This document shows, piece by piece, positions 1-9,225 of a DNA stretch of 33,492 nt. Positions within the stretch are counted from its first letter, which is position 1; each line of letters opens with the position of its first letter. The DNA comes from Lachnospiraceae bacterium. GTDB lineage: Bacteria > Bacillota > Clostridia > Lachnospirales > Lachnospiraceae. The notes under the pieces are model-generated. The model had not been told where the DNA came from. It saw nothing but the letters and a program-made list of their open reading frames with translations, and did no database searches. Location: assembly GCA_031263035.1 (NCBI GenBank), contig JAISGP010000143.1, positions 1-33,492 on the forward strand, written 5' to 3'. The position numbers and the translations under genes were made by a program.

Positions 1-12
1 GTGTAAAGTGTG

Positions 13-29
13 AACAAAGATACTTTGTT
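13..29. promoter_or_regulatory. short dyad upstream of the metzincin gene
   Basis: AACAAAG, three bases, CTTTGTT forms a 7-bp inverted repeat about 35 bases before the start codon at 64. It could be an operator or a 5' leader hairpin. The window begins too close to see a promoter. The assignment is weak. Confidence 0.25.
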
Positions 30-63
30 TAACATAAAAATTTTTAAGGAGGACAGAAATAAA

Positions 64-2492
64 ATGAAACAGAAGAAAAGTCAAGTGAAATTCTTGACAA
101 GGGGGGGCTCCTTGCAATAGCTCTTCTTTTTATACTTGCATTTAGTGGGTATAAGGTAAGTGCTGCAGAGGCTAAAATTTATATTTTACATGGTGAGGAT
201 AATTCAAGTGCTGCTTATAGTAGTAAGTATATTGGATTAACCGATACCTTAGGATTGGAGGCTGCTAATACTACAATTAATTCCGCAACTTGGGCAAGTA
301 GTGATAGTAGTGTTATGAGTGTTACAGGTGATAAGAATGGAGCGACACTTACTGCTAAAAAAGAAGGTGCTGTTAAGATTACGGTTACAGCAAATACCAC
401 AGATGGTATAATTAAAGATACCATTATAGGTAATACGGTAACAAGAATTAGTCCATTTGTTGCAAGTACTGCAAATAGTACTGTAACAATGATGAGAGGT
501 TGTACATCAGACTCTTTGGATAGAGGTACCGTAAGTACAGGATTTAAATTTACAATTCATGGAAAATGTGGCAATTATTATTATTGTGAAGTGCCTGACA
601 ACTATCAATTCAACGATAATCTAGGAAGATTTGTATATGTATTAAAAAGTAAATTAAATATATATGCAACAAAGGTTACAGTTACATCTAATAGTAATAG
701 CATGACTGTAGGTGCTAGGTATAAGTTATATAGTAAAATTGAGCCATCAATTGCAAATATGCATCAGTATGTGGATTGGTCAAGTAGCAATACTAATGTG
801 GCAACAGTAGATGCAAATGGAAATATAACAACTCATTTGCCAGGAACTGTAACATTTACAGGAAAGATACATGGTACAAATATAAAAGATACAAAAACAC
901 TGACTGCAACTTTACCCACAACTAAAGTAAGTTATACTTCAGTGCATTTTAAAGAATTATATTTAAAATGGAATAAGGTAAATGCTGCAACGGGTTACTA
1001 TGTGTATAAATACAATAGTAAAAAGAAAACATATACTACTTTAGCAACTATTAAATCGAAAAATACAATTACATATAAAGATACAAGGGTATCAGATGGT
1101 GGAACATATAAATATATAGTAAGGCCATATGTTGAGTATAAAGGGATAAAGGTTAGAGCAGCTAATAGTAACACTTTAACGCTAAAAACAAGTAAAGTAG
1201 TTTTAGCTGCTAAGACAAACAGTAAGATTCATGTTAAATGGAGTAAAATAGCAGGTGTAAGTGGATATCAAGTCGTAATAAAATCTCCAAAGAAAAAAAC
1301 AATTTCTAAAACAACAAGTGCATCTTATTATAAAATTACGGGGCTTAAATCATCTACGTATTATTACTATTATGTAAGACCATACAAAAAGAATTATGGA
1401 AAGAAAACGACATATTATAGTTGGAGTAAAGTTTTAAAAGTAGGAACTTATGGGAAGACCAATGGCTATTTTGCAGACCAAATAAAATATGGTATTACGC
1501 CATGGCCAGGAGTAGCAATGACATATGCACCAGCTTCAACTAGTGCGATGAATAATTATACAATAAAAGATGTTGATACAGGTAAAAAGTTTAAATCGCC
1601 TATAAAATATAATTATTCAACAAAAAATCATACATTATATATGCATATATATGTTAAATTTTCAGGTCCATCAATGAACCAGAAATTTGAATATTATGCA
1701 GTTAAAAATAAGCGTTATGTAAAAACAGGTACCTCTAAGTACACATATAAACAATTAGCCAAACAAGGTTTTGCTAAATATTGGAGTATAAATATAAAAG
1801 GAAATAAATATGATTTTAAGAGCGGGATAAATTTTAGAACAAAATTGATTGTTCATGAAGTTGGAAATAGTGGACAAGTTTTTATTCCTGTTAGAATAGG
1901 GGGAAGAGAAGAGGAAGCAAAAACAGATGGTGGTTATTGGTATTTTGTAAGAGGAGCGATAACAGGAAAAAGTTATAAAATTGGTTCAAAGAATACTTCT
2001 CAAGCTTTATATAATTATAATAATCATAAATGGCCAGTTCATATGTATTTGACAACGGAATATCATACTGCAGTATTAAACCGAGGACATAATTATTATG
2101 GTTATGACCTTGGAATTGAAGATTATCGTTCAACTTGTGGACATGAATTAGGACATTGTTTAGGACTAAATGATGGATATATAGCAGACAATATTAAAAG
2201 AGTAGATCCAACTGAAGAGATTGGTACTTTAGCAAAAGAGGCTTATATTAAAGAGGGAGGTTGGACATATAGTGTTAAATTGAAGGATGGTGTCAGAAAT
2301 ATAATGGTTTCTTCACCTAGAGAGTTGGCAATTAAGAATGATGTAGAAATGGCATTAAAAGCACAAGGAGATGCTATAAATAATTATGATTATTCTTTTC
2401 AGGCATATAAAACCTATATTGATGGTGATTATAGTTATCATAAATCAAAAGTAATATTAATGCCTGTTAAAAAAAATAAGAAAGGGAAATAA
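64..2492 (+). CDS. secreted Big2/FN3 metzincin-type metalloprotease, frameshifted at a G7 run
   Basis: The ATG at 64 follows a strong AAGGAGG site (48-54) and opens MKQKKSQVKFLTR, but this frame stops at 118. The frame beginning at 108 is open to 2492 and supplies the hydrophobic core LLAIALLFILAFSG and a cleavage-like VSAAEA. One extra G in the run of seven (101-107) would join the two into an 809-residue protein with a normal signal peptide. In full-length numbering there are two Big2-type Ig domains (about 70-285), two fibronectin III domains (about 290-465), and a C-terminal peptidase. The zinc motif HELGHCLGLND (694-704) is HExxHxxGxxD, with Asp as third ligand as in snapalysin, and NIM near 747 looks like a metzincin Met-turn. 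It is probably an extracellular protease. The anchored protein downstream starts 2 bases after the stop. As read, the only in-frame start is a TTG at 255, which lacks a signal peptide. It may be phase-variable, a sequencing error, or a recent null. Confidence 0.8.
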
Positions 2493-2494
2493 TT

Positions 2495-3298
2495 ATGAAA
2501 AAAGTAGGAACCATATTTATAACTATATTTTTATTGTGTTTTTATATGAATACATTTCATGTAAATGCAGCTGAGAATGATGAAATAAATAATAAACAAA
2601 ATGAACAAGTTGGATGGATAGAACAAGGTGAAGCTAATAAACAAATAGATTTAGACAATAATAAAAATGATAATAATAAGTTAAATGAAAATAGTAGTTT
2701 GAAAAAAGAAGATCAAGGTGACACTTCTGAAGAAATAACCGATGTTTATTATGAAGTTTCGTTTGAATACAAAGGAAAAGTAATAATTCAAAAAGTGAAG
2801 TCGGGAGAAAAAGCTACTGAAGTCGAATTTCCATCTTTAAAGGGAAAAACTTACTGTTGGGTTGATGAAAATGATAATAAATTCGATTTCAATAGTACTA
2901 TTACAGCTAACATTAAACTTACCGCAATTGTTATGCCAGAAATGCATGGTGAAAAAGAATATGATTTATATTTCTATAAAGAAAAATCTGATAAAACAGG
3001 TATAAAAATGCATATTAAGGGAAGCAATACATATTTAACTTTGCCAGTTGTAAAAAAGGCAGGATATGATTTTATTGGATGGTATGATGAAAATGGACGT
3101 TTGTGGAAAAACGGGAGAGGAAATCCTGAAGAAACATCATTTTTATATGCTCACTGGCAGAAAATACAACCAGTACAAACGAATTATAATGTTTCCCCTA
3201 AAACAGCAGATGAGAATAATGTTATGCTTTATACTTTAATGCTTTTTATGGGAGTAGTTGTTTTTGGAATTATAAAAAATAAGAATAAAGGATATTAA
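2495..3298 (+). CDS. sortase-anchored surface protein with Listeria-Bacteroides (Flg_new/InlB-like) repeats
   Basis: This 267-residue protein has an N-terminal signal peptide (hydrophobic residues about 6-24, cleavage near VNAAEN), then an Asn/Lys/Glu-rich linker (about 27-80). Two beta-repeat segments follow. The second carries the typical GYDFIGWYDENG motif and an AHW ending of the Listeria-Bacteroides (InlB B-repeat) family. The C-terminus has SPKTA (234-238), a hydrophobic stretch and a positive tail, which is an LPXTG-like sorting signal of a non-canonical type. It begins 2 bases after the metzincin stop, so the two are co-transcribed and probably translationally coupled. It may act as a wall-bound partner of the protease; that is inference. 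A hairpin follows at 3309-3343. Confidence 0.8.
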   Translation: MKKVGTIFITIFLLCFYMNTFHVNAAENDEINNKQNEQVGWIEQGEANKQIDLDNNKNDNNKLNENSSLKKEDQGDTSEEITDVYYEVSFEYKGKVIIQKVKSGEKATEVEFPSLKGKTYCWVDENDNKFDFNSTITANIKLTAIVMPEMHGEKEYDLYFYKEKSDKTGIKMHIKGSNTYLTLPVVKKAGYDFIGWYDENGRLWKNGRGNPEETSFLYAHWQKIQPVQTNYNVSPKTADENNVMLYTLMLFMGVVVFGIIKNKNKGY

Positions 3299-3308
3299 AA
3301 ATGTAGTT

Positions 3309-3343
3309 AGTTAAAGGTGTGCAAATTTGGCACACCTTTAACT
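3309..3343. terminator. 14-bp hairpin between convergent genes
   Basis: The arms at 3309-3322 and 3330-3343 pair perfectly (AGTTAAAGGTGTGC) around a 7-base loop. A T-rich stretch follows more clearly on the minus strand than on the plus strand. It lies between the plus-strand surface gene and the minus-strand regulator, so it may serve either or both. Confidence 0.6.
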
Positions 3344-3427
3344 GTTGAATGAGAATAATTTAAATATATATTTATTCCCGTTGTAAACTATACTAATTTG
3401 AATGTTTAGGATAAAAAAATATAAGAA

Positions 3428-3456
3428 TTGACATTGGAAAATGTAAAATTTATATT
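3428..3456 (+). promoter_or_regulatory. sigma-A-like promoter facing the 32-bp repeats
   Basis: TTGACA (3428-3433), 17 bases, TATATT (3451-3456). ACATT-GGAA-AATGT (3431-3444) is an inverted repeat overlapping the -35. Transcription would run into the tandem repeats and antisense to the end of the regulator gene, with no plus-strand gene to serve. Confidence 0.5.
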
Positions 3457-3492
3457 ATAGTGAAGAACTCCATTATTGAGAAAATAAGGCTT

Positions 3493-3620
3493 TTACATTG
3501 TTGGGTACCAATATTTGTAAGAGATTACATTTTTTGGTACCAATATTTGGAAGAAATTACATTTTTCGGTACCAATATTTGCCAATAATTACATTTTTTA
3601 ACACCAATATATAGGATAAG
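3493..3620. repeat. four tandem 32-bp repeats
   Basis: Copies run 3493-3524, 3525-3556, 3557-3588 and 3589-3620, and a partial fifth start (TTATATTTTTT) runs into the regulator's stop codon region at 3630. The shared core is TTACATTTTT.GGTACCAATATTTG; the fourth copy is the most diverged. Copy 2 contains the palindrome TTGGTACCAA. The period is close to three helical turns, so bound proteins would sit on one face of the DNA. No unique spacers separate the copies. Confidence 0.85.
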
Positions 3621-3629
3621 TTATATTTT

Positions 3630-5714
3630 TTATTCTAAATTATACTCATATTTCTCAACAATTCTGCTCATTTCTTCAGTTGTTTTCCCATTTCTTAGTT
3701 CAGATTTAAAGTCTTCATTTTGCAGTAGATTTACTAAGTTGAAGAAGGCTTTTAAATGGGATTTATGGTCTGTTGCTGAAAGGCAGCATACAAATTCTAC
3801 AGGATCTAATTCGTCAGCATTAAAAACTACTGGCTTTTTTAGACGAATTAAATTCATTCCAACTTTAATGCTTCCTGCATTTAGTCCTTCATGAGGAATT
3901 GCAAATCCCTTTGAGATTACGATATAAGGTCCGTTTTCTTCAATGTTTCCAATCATTGCATCTATATAGCTTTTTTCGATATAGCCTTCTTTTAATAGAG
4001 GTAGGGCAGATTTTCTAACAGCATCTTTCCAGTCACTACATTCTACATCTAACTGAATATGGCTTGATGTAAGAAAATGATGGAGATATGGTGCAAATAT
4101 TTCTGATTCGGATTCAATTGGTTGATGAAAATATTCTCTAACAACTTTCTTTAATTCTTTAAGTAAGATTGCTTCTTTATCTGGTGCCAAATCGCGGATA
4201 ACTGGGACTATTTTCTTGATTAAGCCACTGGCAGACAGCTCTTTTTCTTCAATATGAGATGGAAGATGTCTACTGTTTCTTAAACTTTCTATTTTATTGC
4301 CTATTTTTAGATAATCTTCATCTGATAATAAGGGTGAGACTATAACATATTCAACTTTGCAATTTTTCAAAGGAACTGTAGCAATTATAAAGTCTACTTT
4401 AGATGGATCTACATTTCTTGCTTCATGGGCAGAAATTATATCAACTATTTGGAAATTGAAATGCTTTTTAAGTCTTTCCATTAGTAATCTTGAAGTGCCG
4501 ATACCGCCATGGCAGGCAACTACCACATGAAAGGCTATTTCTTGCTTTTTCTTACGTTCTAGGGCAGCACATACATGAATTGTAATATAACCTAACTCAA
4601 TTTCGCGGATTTTTCGCCCAGAAAATTGCTCTAAAATTAATATATTATTTGTAACAACTTCTAATACATCTTTGTAAGTTTCTAAAACTTCTTTAATTAA
4701 ATCATTATCTGTGTATTCCGGATTTGCAGTGGAGAAAACTGATTCTAAGTGGTTAGAAAGATTTTCAAAAAAATCATAATCATTGTTTAAATTTACGCCT
4801 AAATCTTCAGATATTTTCTCTATAAATTGCCTGGTGATTAGTTGAATTTTAACAGCTGCTTTATCACCTGCTTCTTTTTTTATATACCTAACTTTTGATA
4901 AAAAGGTGCTAAAATACCGTATTTCATCTTCAGTAGTTGCAATATTACAATATTGGGCAACATATTTTAGAATGTCACATGCCATTAGATAGTAAGAAGA
5001 ATTGTTGATTTTAGGTTGAGGCTCAATATATTCGCCCCCCAGATTACGATTTACCATAATTCCAAGATACTGTATAATTCCTTGAAAAGATTCATCCGTG
5101 AGAAAATGCTTATAAAGACCTTCTTGTTCACTAACTATTTTTTTGATTATAAGTTGGTTACCAGCTTGTACACTAGTTAATTTGCTAGGATTATCTATAC
5201 TATCATCTAGGCTATCAGAATCAACAAGTCTCATTAAAAACTTTCGCTTATCAAGCTCACTACCGTCAACTCTAAGCCCCTTATTTGGATGGGAAATCAC
5301 TTCAAGATTGCCACGTTTGATAAAATCTTTGATATCATCCAAATCATTAATAATAGTAGCCCGGCTTACAAATAAATTATCAGCAATAGTAGAAAGAGTT
5401 ATATATTCAGAAGAATTAATCAGAAGAGCCGCGGCAATTCTTTTTCGCTCTTCTTGAGACAATTTATATGTATAAAAATCGCTTCCATCAATAAAATCAG
5501 TGATTTTACTAAAAGATTCATCCTTGCAAATAAAACCGCCCCTATTTAATGTAAGGTCAGACAGATTATGCTTCGAAAGAATTTCATTTATTGATTTTAT
5601 GTCATTTCTAATTGTACGTTCAGTAACTTGAAATCTTTTAGCAAGTTCTGAAATTGTAAGGTCATTATTATCTTTTTTAATATCGATAATAAGTGACATG
5701 GTTCGTTTGTTCAT
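3630..5714 (-). CDS. LicR/MtlR-type PTS-regulated transcriptional regulator (BglG superfamily)
   Basis: This 694-residue regulator has two N-terminal HTH domains (about 1-60 and 85-150) and two PRDs (about 200-290 and 305-395). A PTS EIIB-like domain follows, with its Cys at 401 in CHGGIGTS, and then a C-terminal mannitol/fructose-type EIIA domain with His608 in IPHEG. The layout matches activators such as MtlR, LicR and ManR, which sense PTS sugars through phosphorylation by HPr and EII proteins. PRD2 keeps its two expected histidines (322 and 380), while PRD1 appears to lack both (QYLGIMVNR and YFSTFLSK where His is usual). No EII transporter gene lies within the window, so its target operon is elsewhere or lost. 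A minus-strand TATAAT lies at 5771-5776, about 50 bases upstream of the start, and an AAGGAA site precedes the ATG. Confidence 0.9.
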   Translation of the reverse strand: MNKRTMSLIIDIKKDNNDLTISELAKRFQVTERTIRNDIKSINEILSKHNLSDLTLNRGGFICKDESFSKITDFIDGSDFYTYKLSQEERKRIAAALLINSSEYITLSTIADNLFVSRATIINDLDDIKDFIKRGNLEVISHPNKGLRVDGSELDKRKFLMRLVDSDSLDDSIDNPSKLTSVQAGNQLIIKKIVSEQEGLYKHFLTDESFQGIIQYLGIMVNRNLGGEYIEPQPKINNSSYYLMACDILKYVAQYCNIATTEDEIRYFSTFLSKVRYIKKEAGDKAAVKIQLITRQFIEKISEDLGVNLNNDYDFFENLSNHLESVFSTANPEYTDNDLIKEVLETYKDVLEVVTNNILILEQFSGRKIREIELGYITIHVCAALERKKKQEIAFHVVVACHGGIGTSRLLMERLKKHFNFQIVDIISAHEARNVDPSKVDFIIATVPLKNCKVEYVIVSPLLSDEDYLKIGNKIESLRNSRHLPSHIEEKELSASGLIKKIVPVIRDLAPDKEAILLKELKKVVREYFHQPIESESEIFAPYLHHFLTSSHIQLDVECSDWKDAVRKSALPLLKEGYIEKSYIDAMIGNIEENGPYIVISKGFAIPHEGLNAGSIKVGMNLIRLKKPVVFNADELDPVEFVCCLSATDHKSHLKAFFNLVNLLQNEDFKSELRNGKTTEEMSRIVEKYEYNLE

Positions 5715-6165
5715 ATTCTTATTCCTTAGAAAAGTTATTCCGTTTGAAAATTCCTGAATTGGATTTTTAAATTATATTTGCAAAAAGTATAAGTTTAATT
5801 ATTCATAAAAAAATAGGGAACTAACCTATATATACAAATAGCTATTAAAAATTTACCTATTAATTTTAATTATATAGTACCATTTGAGTAAGACTTTAAA
5901 AAGAATAGTTTATTTCTTGATTATTGAAATGGATTATAGATGAATACAAAATTATGTCAGAAAAGTAGAAAGAAATTATACTTTTTATTCTAGTTATCCC
6001 ATGATAATATTGTATTGAATTTGTAAAATAAAAGATATTTTGGAGTATAAAAATATACTGTTTCAAAAAGACAAATGCTTTAAAGGCAATATATTGAAAG
6101 TTTCTTAAGCTCCAATAGTATATTAATCTTGTTTTAGCAAAAAAATAAAAATCTAAGAGGTAAAT
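5715..6165. other. divergent intergenic region, 451 bp
   Basis: This AT-rich spacer separates the minus-strand regulator and the plus-strand HAD gene. It holds a minus-strand TATAAT (5771-5776) with only a poor -35. For the plus strand there is a weak pair, TTGAAA (6094-6099) and TATATT (6119-6124), with 19-base spacing. I see no PTS gene remnant, riboswitch fold, cre-like site or RNA gene in it. Confidence 0.5.
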
Positions 6166-6795
6166 ATGAGTAAGTATGTTATTTTCGATGTGGACGGAAC
6201 TTTAAACCAAACAGCTTTATATGCAGTTCCAGCGTATTTAAGTGAATTAGAAAAGAGAGGTATTCAAAAAAGTCGTGAAGATATAGTTCATTGCATAGGT
6301 ATGGCTCCTCATGATATAGCGATGACACTTCTAGGAGATATAGATAAAGAAACTGAGATGAAGTGGCGAAATGATGTAAAAGAAGCGGAAAGTAAAATGA
6401 TAATTGGTAATGCCAAGTCTTTTCCTAGAATGAAAGATGTACTTCAATCATTACATGAAAAAGGTTATAGAACTGCCATTTGTTCAAATGCATACCCACA
6501 TCATATTAATGAAGTTCTTCATAATATTGGTTTAGAAAATCTTTTTGATACAATTGCTTCTCTTGAAATGGGGAAAAATAAGGCTTCTGTTTTATCATCT
6601 CTTTTATCTAAGATAAAACCAGAAAAAGCCTGTCTTGTAGGAGATAGACGTTTTGATATTGAAGCTTCCCGTGTAAATAATATACCAGTTATTGGTTGTC
6701 TATATGGATATGCACCAGAAGAAGTAAAAGAAGCTACATATACTGTAAATGAGCCAATTGAAATATTGGATGTGGTGGAGAAGATATTTAAATAA
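6166..6795 (+). CDS. HAD-superfamily phosphatase (phosphoglycolate phosphatase-like)
   Basis: At 209 residues it has the HAD motifs in order: motif I FDVDGTLN (nucleophile Asp8, acid Asp10), a helical cap (about 15-80), motif II CSNAYPH, a conserved Lys region, and motif III VGDRRFDIEASR. Size and cap are those of subfamily IA enzymes such as Gph or PpaX-like phosphatases acting on small phosphorylated metabolites; the substrate cannot be read from sequence. AGAGG precedes the ATG. It is divergent from the PTS regulator, so it may handle a sugar phosphate linked to that regulon, but this is only context. It is monocistronic and ends at a strong hairpin (6808-6848). Confidence 0.85.
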   Translation: MSKYVIFDVDGTLNQTALYAVPAYLSELEKRGIQKSREDIVHCIGMAPHDIAMTLLGDIDKETEMKWRNDVKEAESKMIIGNAKSFPRMKDVLQSLHEKGYRTAICSNAYPHHINEVLHNIGLENLFDTIASLEMGKNKASVLSSLLSKIKPEKACLVGDRRFDIEASRVNNIPVIGCLYGYAPEEVKEATYTVNEPIEILDVVEKIFK

Positions 6796-6807
6796 TTTTT
6801 ATAAAAT

Positions 6808-6848
6808 ATTCCCATATTGTCGACACATTGTGTCGACAATATGGGAAT
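6808..6848. terminator. 18-bp perfect bidirectional terminator
   Basis: The arms at 6808-6825 and 6831-6848 are perfectly complementary, with a five-base loop CATTG and a GTCGAC core. T-rich sequence follows on the plus strand (about 6857-6863) and A-rich sequence precedes, so it suits both the HAD gene and lysS, which converge here. Confidence 0.85.
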
Positions 6849-6907
6849 TAAATGTAATTTTTTATGCTGTTATAAAATTAGCCATATACCTCGAAATATT
6901 GATTTTA

Positions 6908-8407
6908 TTATTGCCATTTATCCAAACTCTTCATAGTCGGGAACAACAATACATCTCTTATTGCAGCACTATCAGTTAATAGCATTACAAGTCTATCAAT
7001 TCCGTAACCTATACCACCTGTTGGAGGCATACCAATGCTAAGGGCATTTAAGAAGTCTTCGTCAATGTGGTTAGCTTCTTCATCACCCATGGCGATAAGT
7101 TCTTCTTGAGCTTCGAAACGTTTTCTTTGGTCGATTGGATCATTTAATTCTGAGTATGCGTTACACATTTCCCATGAATTCATGAATAATTCGAAACGTT
7201 CAACATAGTCTGGATTTCCAGGAATTCTCTTAGTAAGAGGTGAAATCTCTACTGGGTGATCCATTACAAATGTAGGTTGTTTTAAATGTTCTTCAACAAA
7301 TTCTTCAAACATCATACTAAGAATGTCACCTTTTTTATGACGTTTCTCATATTCAAGATGATGTTCATCTGCAATAGCATAAGCTTCTTCATCAGTGCGA
7401 ACTTGGTTCCAGTCAACTCCGGTGTATTTTTTAACTGCATCAATCATTGTAATTCTTTCAAATGGTTTCTCAAGATCGATTTCAAGGTCACCATATTTGA
7501 TTATAGCAGTTCCATTAACAGCTTTAGCAACGTGACGGAACATATTTTCAGTTAAATCCATCATGCCGTGATAATCAGTAAATGCTTGATAAAGTTCCAT
7601 AAGAGTAAACTCTGGATTATGTCTTGTATCAAGACCTTCGTTTCTAAATACACGTCCAATTTCATATACTCTTTCAAGACCACCAACAATAAGTCTCTTA
7701 AGATAAAGTTCAAGAGAAATACGAAGATGAATGTCTTGGTCAAGGGCATTGAAATGTGTATCGAATGGTCTTGCGGCAGCACCACCGGCATTTTCAACTA
7801 GCATTGGTGTTTCAACTTCGATAAAGTCTTCACCATCTAAGAACTTTCTGATTTCCTTAATTATTTGAGAACGTTTTACAAATGTTTCTTTAACATCTGG
7901 ATTCATAATAAGGTCAACATATCTTTGGCGATATCTTAAATCCGTATTAGTTAAACCATGGAATTTTTCAGGAAGGATTTGGAGGCTCTTAGAAAGAAGA
8001 GTAATCTTTTTAGCATGAATACTTATTTCTCCTTTTTGAGTTGTAAAAACAAAACCTTCAACACCAACTATGTCACCAATATCAAATTTCTTAAAGTCTT
8101 TATATGAATCTTCTCCAAGATCATCTCTTGCTACATAAAGTTGAATATTTCCTTTTAAATCTTGTACATTTGCAAATGAAGCCTTACCCATAACACGCTT
8201 TTGCATTAGACGACCGGCAATAGAAACAGATTTTCCTTCCATTTCATCGTAGTTATCTTTGATGTCACCTGTATGAGTGGTTACATTATATTTAGTAATA
8301 ATAAAAGGATCTTTTCCGTCTTGTTGTAATGTGTCTAGTTTCTCTCTTCGAACTTTAAGTAGATGGTTAATATCTGGTTCGTTTTGGTTGTTGTTTTTGT
8401 CTCCCAT
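6908..8407 (-). CDS. lysS: lysyl-tRNA synthetase, class II
   Basis: This enzyme charges tRNA-Lys. The protein is 499 residues, normal for bacterial LysS. It has an N-terminal OB-fold anticodon-binding domain (about 45-140), class II motif 2 with FRNEG followed by TRHNPEFT, and motif 3 [11 protein letters not shown] near the C-terminus. The start chosen is the ATG at 8407 (MGDKNNN), preceded by GGGAGGAAA at the right distance. A longer frame reaches 8452 but has no ribosome binding site and would overlap the hairpin at 8433-8460. It lies downstream of greA on the same strand, a common pairing in Clostridia. Confidence 0.97.
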   Translation of the reverse strand: MGDKNNNQNEPDINHLLKVRREKLDTLQQDGKDPFIITKYNVTTHTGDIKDNYDEMEGKSVSIAGRLMQKRVMGKASFANVQDLKGNIQLYVARDDLGEDSYKDFKKFDIGDIVGVEGFVFTTQKGEISIHAKKITLLSKSLQILPEKFHGLTNTDLRYRQRYVDLIMNPDVKETFVKRSQIIKEIRKFLDGEDFIEVETPMLVENAGGAAARPFDTHFNALDQDIHLRISLELYLKRLIVGGLERVYEIGRVFRNEGLDTRHNPEFTLMELYQAFTDYHGMMDLTENMFRHVAKAVNGTAIIKYGDLEIDLEKPFERITMIDAVKKYTGVDWNQVRTDEEAYAIADEHHLEYEKRHKKGDILSMMFEEFVEEHLKQPTFVMDHPVEISPLTKRIPGNPDYVERFELFMNSWEMCNAYSELNDPIDQRKRFEAQEELIAMGDEEANHIDEDFLNALSIGMPPTGGIGYGIDRLVMLLTDSAAIRDVLLFPTMKSLDKWQ

Positions 8408-8432
8408 TGTTTCCTCCCTAAAATTGTGAAAA

Positions 8433-8460
8433 TACCTCAAAAGATTATACATTTGAGGTA
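8433..8460 (-). promoter_or_regulatory. 9-bp hairpin with an embedded TATAAT upstream of lysS
   Basis: TACCTCAAA (8433-8441) pairs with TTTGAGGTA (8452-8460) around a ten-base loop. On the minus strand the loop contains TATAAT (8444-8449), preceded directly by TG. It may be a weak attenuating hairpin between greA and lysS, or a -10 region for a separate lysS promoter. No good -35 is present. Confidence 0.4.
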
Positions 8461-8522
8461 TGTGAAAATATATTTAGTTATTTACTATAAATACTAAGTC
8501 TAATTAAGTATAAAGCTTAGAA

Positions 8523-9014
8523 TTAAATAGCTTCTGGTCTGCTAATTTCAAGTATTTTATATTCCATAAGTCCGGCTGGAGTTTCAACTTTAGCTGTTTT
8601 ACCAACTTTTTTACCGATTAGGGCAGCTCCTACAAGACTTTCATTAGAAATTTTACCTTGAAGACTGTTTGCTTCTGATGAACCAACAATAGTAAATGTC
8701 ATCTCTTCTTTATCTGTTTTATCTAGAACACGAACCTTTGAACCGATACTTACTTTATCAGTTTCGATTTCATCTTCGGTTACAACTTCAGCATTTTTAA
8801 GAAGTGATTCAAGCTCAACTATACGAGCTTCAATGTCTCTTTGTTCATCTTTAGCTGCATCATATTCTGCGTTTTCAGATAAATCCCCTTGTTCTCTTGC
8901 TTCTTTAATCTTTTGAGCAATTTCTTTTCTTTTTTCAACTTTTAAATATTCAAGTTCTGATTCTCTTTCTTTAAGTCCTGAATATGTAAGAGTTACTTTT
9001 TTAGCTTCTGCCAT
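8523..9014 (-). CDS. greA: transcription elongation factor GreA
   Basis: GreA binds the RNA polymerase secondary channel and stimulates cleavage of backtracked transcripts. The protein is 163 residues. Its N-terminal coiled coil carries the acidic tip GDLSENAEYDAAKDEQ, with the catalytic acidic pair, and its C-terminal globular domain includes NSLQGKISNESLVGAALIG. The start chosen is the ATG at 9014 (MAEAKK), with GGGGATG seven bases before it; upstream in-frame starts at 9035 and 9065 would add a tail not usual for GreA. A minus-strand promoter candidate lies at 9104-9131. lysS follows 115 bases downstream. Confidence 0.97.
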   Translation of the reverse strand: MAEAKKVTLTYSGLKERESELEYLKVEKRKEIAQKIKEAREQGDLSENAEYDAAKDEQRDIEARIVELESLLKNAEVVTEDEIETDKVSIGSKVRVLDKTDKEEMTFTIVGSSEANSLQGKISNESLVGAALIGKKVGKTAKVETPAGLMEYKILEISRPEAI

Positions 9015-9103
9015 AAAAAAACATCCCCGTTTCATAAAATAATTGATTATAGGTTGCTCATTCATATAATGTTAAATTCAAGAAGTTTAGCAAATAATAT
9101 CCT

Positions 9104-9131
9104 ATAATATAGTTGCTTTATTTATTGCAAA
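9104..9131 (-). promoter_or_regulatory. candidate greA promoter
   Basis: Reading the minus strand, TTTGCA (9131-9126), 16 bases, TATTAT (9109-9104). It lies about 90 bases upstream of the greA start. It is acceptable but not a consensus promoter. Confidence 0.4.
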
Positions 9132-9178
9132 TCATTTGTAATTTCTAATAAATGAAACTCACCTATACATAGAAAATA

Positions 9179-9225
9179 TCCAAACATACAGTTTGGACAG
9201 AATAGTATTGATTTACAATCAATAC
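9179..9225. promoter_or_regulatory. two adjacent inverted repeats, possible operators
   Basis: TCCAAAC-N5-GTTTGGA (9179-9197) and GTATTGATT-TAC-AATCAATAC (9205-9225) are both perfect and only seven bases apart. They could be operators for greA or the channel gene, or small hairpins. The regulator is unknown. Confidence 0.35.

Noticed and set aside
3493-3620. CRISPR array
   Set aside because: Repeats are directly adjacent with no unique spacers, degenerate, and there are no cas genes.
5143-5457. Plus-strand protein inside the PTS regulator gene
   Set aside because: Antisense open frame within a well-supported gene, without ribosome binding site or protein-like features.
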